In this document: in pieces, positions 58,507 through 64,000 of the stretch
How positions within the stretch are numbered: position 1 is the first letter of the stretch
Layout: each line of letters starts with the position of its first letter
Source: DATARH01 sp963712835
GTDB lineage: Bacteria > Pseudomonadota > Alphaproteobacteria > ATCC43930 > CGMCC-115725
Direction of reading: 5' to 3'
Assembly: GCA_963712835.1 (NCBI GenBank)
Contig: CAVQJJ010000014.1
Span: forward strand, 1 to 64,000
Length of the DNA stretch: 64,000 nt
Notes under the pieces: model-generated
Told to the model about the DNA's origin: nothing
What the model saw: only the letters and a program-made list of their open reading frames with translations
Databases searched by the model: none
Made by a program: the position numbers and the translations under genes

Positions 58507-59750
58507 TGGCGTCCGGCGGAGCCGCAGACGGCGTCGTCATCGTCGGCGCCGGACACGGCGGGTTTCAGGTCGCCGCCTCGCTGCGGCAGAACGGTTTCGA
58601 CGGCCGGGTGACGCTGATCGGCGACGAGCCGCATCTGCCCTATCAGCGCCCGCCACTGTCGAAGGACTATCTCGACGGCAAGTCCGGTTTCGATCTGCTG
58701 CTGATGCGGCCGGAAGCGTTTTTCACGGAACACCGCATCGAGCTTATTAGCGGCCGCGCGGTTACGGCGATCGACCGTGCCGGCAAAGCGGTCGCGCTCG
58801 CCGACGGCGGCCGCGTCGCCTACGACCACCTCGTGCTGGCGACCGGCGCGCGCAACCGGGTGCCGCCGCTGCCCGGCATCGAACTGGACGGCGTCTGTTA
58901 TCTGCGCAACCTCGCCGAGACCGATGCGCTCAAGCAACGCCTCACTTCCTGCGGCAACGCCGTGGTCATCGGCGCCGGGTTTATCGGCCTCGAATTCGCC
59001 GCGATCGCTCGCGGCAAGGGCGTGCCGGTGCATATCGTCGAGCTGGTCGAGCGCGTGATGGCGCGCGTTGTCTGCCCGGAAACCTCGGCCTATTTCGGTC
59101 GCGAGCACCAGAAGACCGGCGTCGAATTCAGCTTTGGCGCGCGGGTCGAGCGCATCGAGGGCGAGGGCGGCAAGGTCAACCATGTCGCGCTGGCCGACGG
59201 CCGCACCCTGCCCGCCGATCTCGTGCTGATCAGCATCGGCGTCATGCCCAACGAGGAGCTGGCTGCCGCCGCGGGGCTGGCGGTCGCCAACGGCGTCGCC
59301 GTCGACGAGCACTTGACCGCCGACCCCAACATCTCGGCAATCGGCGATTGCGCCTCGTTTTCCTCGCGCCATTCGCTGCGCAATCCCGTCCGGCTGGAGG
59401 CGGTGCAGAACGCCGCCGACCATGCGCGCTGTGTCGCCAGCCGGCTCGTCGGCAAGCCGCACGCCTATGAGGCGCTGCCGTGGTTTTGGAGCGAGCAGGG
59501 GGCGCAACGCCTACAGATCGCCGGTCTCACCACCGGCTTTCAGGAGGTCGTGCTGCGCGGCGATTACGAGAACGGCGAGTACTCCGCCTTCTGCTACGCC
59601 GGCGACCGACTGCTGGGCATCGAATTGATCAACAAACCGGCCGACCACGCCTTTGCCCGCCGGCTCCTCGCCGCCGGACGCGGCGTCAGCCCCGCCGAAG
59701 CGGCCGATCCGAGTTTCGACTTGCGCGCCGCCGCGACGGCTCGGGGCTAG
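58506..59750 (+). CDS. NAD(P)H:ferredoxin oxidoreductase (FAD)
   Basis: A 414-residue FAD-dependent reductase of the BphA4/putidaredoxin-reductase type. The FAD loop is VVIVGAGHGGFQVAASL near residue 10; PLSKDYLDGK is the flavin-adjacent block; the NAD(P)H loop is VVIGAGFIGLEFA near 155; NISAIGDCASF carries the second FAD motif near 275. ATG 58506 overlaps the ferredoxin stop. With the ferredoxin it forms a complete electron-transfer pair lacking its terminal oxygenase here. Confidence 0.93.
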   Translation: MASGGAADGVVIVGAGHGGFQVAASLRQNGFDGRVTLIGDEPHLPYQRPPLSKDYLDGKSGFDLLLMRPEAFFTEHRIELISGRAVTAIDRAGKAVALADGGRVAYDHLVLATGARNRVPPLPGIELDGVCYLRNLAETDALKQRLTSCGNAVVIGAGFIGLEFAAIARGKGVPVHIVELVERVMARVVCPETSAYFGREHQKTGVEFSFGARVERIEGEGGKVNHVALADGRTLPADLVLISIGVMPNEELAAAAGLAVANGVAVDEHLTADPNISAIGDCASFSSRHSLRNPVRLEAVQNAADHARCVASRLVGKPHAYEALPWFWSEQGAQRLQIAGLTTGFQEVVLRGDYENGEYSAFCYAGDRLLGIELINKPADHAFARRLLAAGRGVSPAEAADPSFDLRAAATARG

Positions 59751-61030
59751 TCCGCCAGCGCCGGTTGCGCCGAACCAGCGACTTCGCCGATCGTGCCGCG
59801 GCCGAAGATGAACGCGCTCACGGCACCAATCAGCGCCAACACCCCGGCGACGATAAAGGCGGCGCTGAAGCTGCCCGTCGCCGAGACAATGTAGCCGGTG
59901 ACGATCGGCGCGCAGAGGCCGAAGCTGTTGCCGCCGAGCACGAGGAACGCGAAGGCGCGCCCCGCGTCCGCCGGCGAGCGCAGGATGTCGCTGACCAGCG
60001 CCGCGTTGGCCGCCGGCCCGACATTGCTGAACGTCACCGCGATCGACACCAGCACCGTCACCGCCGTCAGCGACCCGACAAAGGGCACGAACAGCCCCGC
60101 CGCCGTCATCACCAGGCACAATCCCAGCAGATATCGCCGCTTGCCGGCATGCAGCGCCTGCTGCGACAGCGCCTTGTCGCCGATCCAGTTGATCGCGACG
60201 TTCGCCACGGTCGCCACGAAGAATGGGATCGAGGTGAACACGCCCGCCTCGATCAGCGATAGGCCGCGGGCGTTTTCGAGATAGTTCGGCAGCCAAGTCA
60301 GATAGAGATACAGGGAATAGACGCAGCACCCCTGCGACACGAACAACCCCCACATCGCCGGTGCGCGGATCAGGCCGAGGTAGCCGACGCCGCCATGGCT
60401 TGGCGGCTCGATGCCGGCGTCGCGCTCCGCGAGGATGCGCTGCCGCTCGGGCTCGGGAATCCACTTTGTCTTTTCCGGCGTCGATACCAGCGACGCCCAT
60501 GCGATGACCCAGATGAAGCCAACCGCGCCGGTACAGACAAACGACCAGCGCCACGACAGGGTCTGGATCAGCCAGGCGACGACCGGTGCGCCAAGCGCCG
60601 GGCCGAGGCTGGCGCCGGCCGAGATGAACGCGATCGCCGTGCCGCGCTCGGTGAACGGCCCCCAGGCGCGCACGCTGCGATAGGTGATCGGCGCGAACGG
60701 CGCCTCGCCCACCCCCATGCCGAGCCGGGTCAGCAGCATCGTGAAAAAGCTGACCGAGGCGCCCGTCAGCATCTGCGCGGCTGACCAGATCGTCGTCGCG
60801 ATGCTCGCCATCACATGCGGGCCCCAGCGGTCGATCAGTTTTCCGCCGGGCAGCATGGTCACGACATAGGCCCAGAAGAACGACGAGAACAAATAGCCGA
60901 GCGCCACCGGCGACAATCCCAGCTCGGCCGCGATGGGCTTGCCCGCGACCGAGATGTTCACCCGGTCGACATAGGCGATCATATTGAACAGGAACAACAG
61001 GATGTAGACCCAGAACCGGCGTCTTGTCAT
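59747..61030 (-). CDS. MFS transporter (anion:cation symporter family)
   Basis: A 427-residue 12-helix transporter of the ACS type (phthalate, hexuronate and glucarate carriers). FLFNMIAYVDRVNISVAGKPI with the conserved Tyr-x-Asp-Arg and GGKLIDRWGPH (loop 2-3) are diagnostic. It is convergent with the ferredoxin reductase (4-nt overlap) and may import the aromatic or sugar acid handled nearby (inference). ATG 61030 gives the family start. Confidence 0.92.
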   Translation of the reverse strand: MTRRRFWVYILLFLFNMIAYVDRVNISVAGKPIAAELGLSPVALGYLFSSFFWAYVVTMLPGGKLIDRWGPHVMASIATTIWSAAQMLTGASVSFFTMLLTRLGMGVGEAPFAPITYRSVRAWGPFTERGTAIAFISAGASLGPALGAPVVAWLIQTLSWRWSFVCTGAVGFIWVIAWASLVSTPEKTKWIPEPERQRILAERDAGIEPPSHGGVGYLGLIRAPAMWGLFVSQGCCVYSLYLYLTWLPNYLENARGLSLIEAGVFTSIPFFVATVANVAINWIGDKALSQQALHAGKRRYLLGLCLVMTAAGLFVPFVGSLTAVTVLVSIAVTFSNVGPAANAALVSDILRSPADAGRAFAFLVLGGNSFGLCAPIVTGYIVSATGSFSAAFIVAGVLALIGAVSAFIFGRGTIGEVAGSAQPALAD

Positions 61031-61177
61031 CGGTGCGCTGCCCCCGGCGAGTGGCGCGCCCGGCGGGCGCCGCCTTTGCCGCAAGAGTGACACGCGATCA
61101 CGACGCGGCGAAGCGATTGCGCGCGCGCCGGCTTGCAGCGCTGCAATGCGCCGTCCGCAACCGTGCTATCATCGGCT

Positions 61178-61856
61178 ATGAGCCTGCCCCGAATGCCCGA
61201 GGCTGTCGTTTTCGACATGGACGGGCTGCTCGTCGATAGCGAGACGCTGTACCAGGAGGCGATTCTGCTCGCCGCCGCGGAGGGCGGCTACACGATCGAT
61301 CGCGAGATCGTCGGCCGGATGACCGGCGCTCCCTGGCCGCTCACCCGCGCGCTGCTGCTCGCGCATTTTGGCGACAGCTTTCCAGTCGATGCCTTCGTGG
61401 AGGTCTGGTTGCGTCACTACCGGGTCATTGCCGAGACACGGCTGGTCCTGAAACCCGGCGTCGTCGAGCTGCTCGACGCGCTCGAACTCGCTGCGCCTGC
61501 CGCGCGCCATCGCCACCTCATCATCGCATGCGACCGTGCAACACCATCTGACCGCAACCGGTATCGCCGGCCGGTTCGAGACGATTGTCGGCGCCGGCGA
61601 TTACGCCGCCGGCAAGCCGGCGCCCGACCCGTTCCTCACCGCGGCCGCACGGCTCGGCGTCGCGCCGCAAGCCTGCCTGGCGCTGGAGGACTCGCATAAC
61701 GGCGTCCGCTCGGCGGGCGCAGCCGGGATGATGACGGTGATGGTGCCCGACCTGCTGTCGGCGACTGAAGAAATCCGCGCGCTATGCACGCTGGTGGCGG
61801 ACGATCTGCTTGAGGTGCGACGGCTCATCCTGGAAACGGCAAGCCGGGCGAATTGA
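61178..61856 (+). pseudogene. HAD-superfamily phosphatase, frameshifted
   Basis: A beta-phosphoglucomutase/phosphatase-like HAD gene split between two frames. Frame 1: EAVVFDMDGLLVDSETLYQ (nucleophile Asp) to about LLDALE at 61480. Then, one base over, LRLPRAIATSSSHATV and HHLTATGIAGRFETIVGAGD lead to LALEDSHNGVRSAGAAGM (motif IV) and the stop at 61856. The joined protein would be 225 residues, normal for the family. The junction is about CTCGAACTCGCTGCG (61482-61496). One base too many is the simplest explanation. Start ATG 61178 (MSLPRMPEAV). Confidence 0.85.
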
Positions 61857-61928
61857 CAAAGCCGAGGCCCGCCGGGTCAACTGGCCCCGGTCGATTTCGG
61901 GCGCGGTATTTCGGGAGGAGCGTTGAAG

Positions 61929-62847
61929 ATGGGCATGCTCGATGGGCGCGTGGCGATCTGCACCGGTGCGGCGCGCGGGGTCGGCGCGGAAGTCGCCAAG
62001 CTGATGGCCAAAGAGGGCGCGAAGATCGTCATCGTCGATCCCGGCGTCGGCGGCGCCGGCGAGGGCGGCGGCGAGGCCCCGGCACAGGCGATGGCTGACG
62101 AGATCAAGGCCGCGGGCGGCGAAGCGGTCGCCAATTTCGGCTCGGTCAGTAATTTCGACGATTGCCTCAAGATGGTGCAGCAGGCGCGCGATGTCTTCGG
62201 CGGCATCCATATCGTCTTCAACGCCGCCGGCATCCTCAGGGACAAGATGTTCCACAACATGTTCCCGGAGGATTGGCAGGCGGTGATCGATGTCCACCTG
62301 ACCGGGCATTTCAACGTCAACCGAGCCGCGATCGGCGTGATGCGCGAGCAGAATTACGGCCGGCTGATCCTGGTGTCGTCGACCTCGGGGTTGCTCGGCA
62401 ATATCGGCCAGGTCAATTACGGCTCGGCCAAGATGGGTGTCGTCGCGATGGCGCGCATCATCGCGATGGAGAACGCGGCGAAGGGCATCACCGCCAACGT
62501 CATCGCGCCGTCGGCCGACACGCGCATGACCCGTTCGGTGCCGACCCCGAAAGACCCTGCCGCGGCCGCTGCACGCGAGGAACGGCTGCGGCGCAGCCGC
62601 GCCGACGCGATCGCCCCGCTCTGTACCTTCCTGGCGTCGGAGCAGGCGGGTTACGTCAACGGCCAGGTATTCCACCAGCGCGCCGCTGAGCTCTCGCTCT
62701 ACAGCCATATGCGGCCGGTGCGCATGGTGCATCACAATGGCGGCTGGACGCCCGAGCTGATCGCCGAGGTGGCGATGCCGTCATTGCAGAGCGGCTTCAC
62801 CTCGCTCGAACTCGCGCACCACCCACGCCGGCCTGCCAATGGAGTAG
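61929..62847 (+). CDS. SDR-family oxidoreductase, probable C-terminal frameshift
   Basis: A short-chain dehydrogenase. Cofactor loop AICTGAARGVGAEVAKL near residue 10, NAAGILRDKM near 95, catalytic Ser in LILVSSTSGLLG and Tyr-x-x-x-Lys in VNYGSAKMG near 160. It resembles multifunctional-enzyme-like SDRs of about 300 residues, ending HHNGGWTPELIAEVAMPSLQ. The frame then runs uninterrupted to 63374, overlapping the next gene by over 450 nt. A one-base removal near 62810-62820 would give a stop at TAG 62845-62847, close to the family length. GGAGGAG sits before ATG 61929. Confidence 0.75.
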
Positions 62848-62850
62848 CGC

Positions 62851-63936
62851 ATAGACGCGAGCTCACAACCGAAAGCCGCGCGCGAGGCGCCGGCGGGCTT
62901 TGTGCTGCTGCTGATCCTCGCGTGTCTGCTTTACGTCCCGCTGATCGGGGCGATCTACGAATCGCCGGAGGGCGACCCCGCGATCTCGAGCGGCGAATCC
63001 AACTATTCGCTCGGCTGGATCCAATTGTGGGAGATGGTGTTCGGCATCCCTTTGTGGCTCGTGCTCGGCGGTATGCTGCTTTCCGCCGGCCGCTCGGGGC
63101 GGATGCCGGTATGGGCCCAAGGGCTCGCTGCGATCCTCTATCTCGGGGCGGGGATCACAGTCTGGGCGGTGACTCAGGTCTATATAGCCGCGGACGGCGG
63201 GGTGTTGGTCATCGTGCCTGCGCTGCTGGTGCCGCTGATCGCCGGCTACGCCGTGGCGATGCGGCTGCCGGCATTGGAGCGATTGCCGGCCGGCCGCGCC
63301 AGCCAGATCGTATTCGCCGCGATGGGCTTGTTGATGGTCGCCGCCATCCCGCTCGGCTTTCTCGATCGGCATAACCTGCAGGCGCATGTCGCGGCGGACG
63401 CGGCGCGGCTCGACGCGCGTATCGCAAAGGAGCAGGCGCAGGCCGATAAGGAGCGGACGGAACGGCAGGCGCGTTACCATGCGCTGACGCCGGATTCGCC
63501 GCTCGTCGAGTATGTCCATTATGTCAACAGCACCGACGAGGGGGACCCCGAGCGCGCCGTCGCGCTGGCGGGAGCACGCCTGGTCAAAACGCGCCAGAAC
63601 GACGCGATCCAACTGCTCGACCAGGGCCGGATCAACTGGGTTCCGGAGCTGTGGGCGTTCGATCTCGCGGCAACGCCGGCGCTCTGCGCCACTTACGACG
63701 ATGCGCTCCGCCGGCTGGCGGCGAGCGATGAAGTGTACGATTTGATGGTGGCCGAACAGATCGAGCCCCAGTTGCCGAACATCAAGTTTTTCGTTGCCGG
63801 GCATTGCAATCTCGACGCCAGCCTCACCGCCGCCGAGGCGCGGGTCAGCAAGGTCATAGCGGTCAATACGGGTGATGATCAAAAGCAATGGGTGGATTTC
63901 CTGGCGACCCTCGTCGCGCTCCACCGGAAAAGCTGA
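62851..63936 (+). CDS. Membrane protein with cytoplasmic or periplasmic C-terminal domain, unknown
   Basis: An integral membrane protein of about 361 residues if it starts at the ATA codon 62851 (344 from GTG 62902). Four hydrophobic segments fill the first 150 residues (FVLLLILACLLYVPLIGAIY, then WLVLGGMLLS, then AILYLGAGITVWAVTQVYIA, then IVFAAMGLLMVAAIPLG). A coiled-coil-like stretch (DARIAKEQAQADKERTERQ) leads to a C-terminal alpha-helical domain of about 170 residues with three Cys. GGAG 62841-62844 is properly spaced for ATA 62851, not GTG 62902. No family recognised. Confidence 0.6.
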   Translation: MDASSQPKAAREAPAGFVLLLILACLLYVPLIGAIYESPEGDPAISSGESNYSLGWIQLWEMVFGIPLWLVLGGMLLSAGRSGRMPVWAQGLAAILYLGAGITVWAVTQVYIAADGGVLVIVPALLVPLIAGYAVAMRLPALERLPAGRASQIVFAAMGLLMVAAIPLGFLDRHNLQAHVAADAARLDARIAKEQAQADKERTERQARYHALTPDSPLVEYVHYVNSTDEGDPERAVALAGARLVKTRQNDAIQLLDQGRINWVPELWAFDLAATPALCATYDDALRRLAASDEVYDLMVAEQIEPQLPNIKFFVAGHCNLDASLTAAEARVSKVIAVNTGDDQKQWVDFLATLVALHRKS

Positions 63937-63943
63937 GCGGGGC

Positions 63944-64000
63944 TTACTGGCCGGCCTTGGCGAGCACGTAGCACCAATAGAACGAGGTTTGGCCGCGCTT
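63944..64000 (-). CDS. 3' end of a gene running off the window
   Basis: On the minus strand, the last 18 codons before a TAA at 63944-63946 read KRGQTSFYWCYVLAKAGQ. It is likely the end of a real gene, since the convergent arrangement and the codon bias fit, but too little is present to name it. Confidence 0.4.
   Translation of the reverse strand, partial: KRGQTSFYWCYVLAKAGQ

Noticed and set aside
62902..63374. C-terminal 170 codons of the SDR frame
   Set aside because: They overlap the membrane-protein gene in another frame and show Arg/Ala-rich shadow composition.
1..64000. tRNA, rRNA or riboswitch genes
   Set aside because: The intergenic stretches were read for cloverleaf and known RNA motifs by eye and none was convincing; tRNAscan-SE and Infernal would settle it.

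Overview
The window is high-GC (roughly two-thirds G+C by eye), densely packed bacterial chromosome with no rRNA, tRNA, CRISPR array, prophage or insertion sequence that I can recognise. The gene content points to an alphaproteobacterium, probably a free-living metabolic generalist of the Rhodospirillales/Hyphomicrobiales type. The evidence is a CcrM-type GANTC adenine methyltransferase directly downstream of rnhB, an endonuclease-type MutL, a branched-chain amino-acid ABC operon, TAXI and MHS transporters, many acyl-CoA and aromatic-acid type enzymes, and dispersed mobile-looking palindromes between genes. The exact genus cannot be read from the sequence.

Layout. 1-10 kb: MscS channel, LLM-class oxidoreductase, 2-hydroxyacid dehydrogenase, GNAT, DOPA-dioxygenase-like protein, a peptidoglycan pair (DUF882/YcbK-like plus YcbB-like L,D-transpeptidase), a short citrate synthase and an EF-hand protein. 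10-12 kb: rnhB, ccrM, HIT protein. 12-19 kb: MHS transporter and a liv operon (substrate-binding protein, LivH, a LivM-LivG fusion, LivF). 19-22 kb: Hdr/GlcF-like Fe-S protein with a CoA-ester lyase, then a Stf0 sulfotransferase. 22-27 kb: tandem DUF1800 paralogues followed by DUF1501, a secreted system of unknown function. 27-31.5 kb: M3 peptidase, orphan ParA, DUF1801, 3-oxoacid CoA-transferase pair. 31.5-32.9 kb: a low-GC islet with one DUF6602/PD-(D/E)XK-like gene. 33-40 kb: cupins, zinc dehydrogenase, quinone-reductase-like flavoprotein, TAXI binding protein, a YqjI-like His-rich PadR regulator, class III aminotransferase, SMP-30 lactonase. 40-46 kb: MsrQ without MsrP, LVIVD-repeat protein, CobW GTPase, aldo/keto reductase, ArgC. 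46-53.5 kb: MaoC hydratase, a frameshifted enoyl-CoA hydratase, molybdopterin oxidoreductase, enolase-superfamily dehydratase, acyl-CoA dehydrogenase-like flavoprotein, GT87. 53.5-64 kb: mutL, EamA exporter, amidohydrolase divergent from a ferredoxin/ferredoxin-reductase pair, MFS transporter, frameshifted HAD phosphatase, SDR, membrane protein.

Three themes stand out. First, at least eleven intergenic hairpin elements share recognisable arms. One is nested inside another, one has been read into the C-terminus of an aldo/keto reductase, and two sit against start codons. Second, four genes have reading-frame breaks that are each repaired by removing one base. This is either local gene decay or an insertion-type assembly error, and should be resolved before these genes are called pseudogenes. 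Third, several genes lack their usual partner: MsrQ without MsrP, ParA without ParB, TAXI protein without TRAP permease, YqjI without YqjH, ferredoxin/reductase without an oxygenase. The best candidates for undescribed biology are the DUF1800-DUF1800-DUF1501 locus, the low-GC DUF6602 islet with its paired palindromes, and the YqjI-like regulator with its double GATATATC operator.
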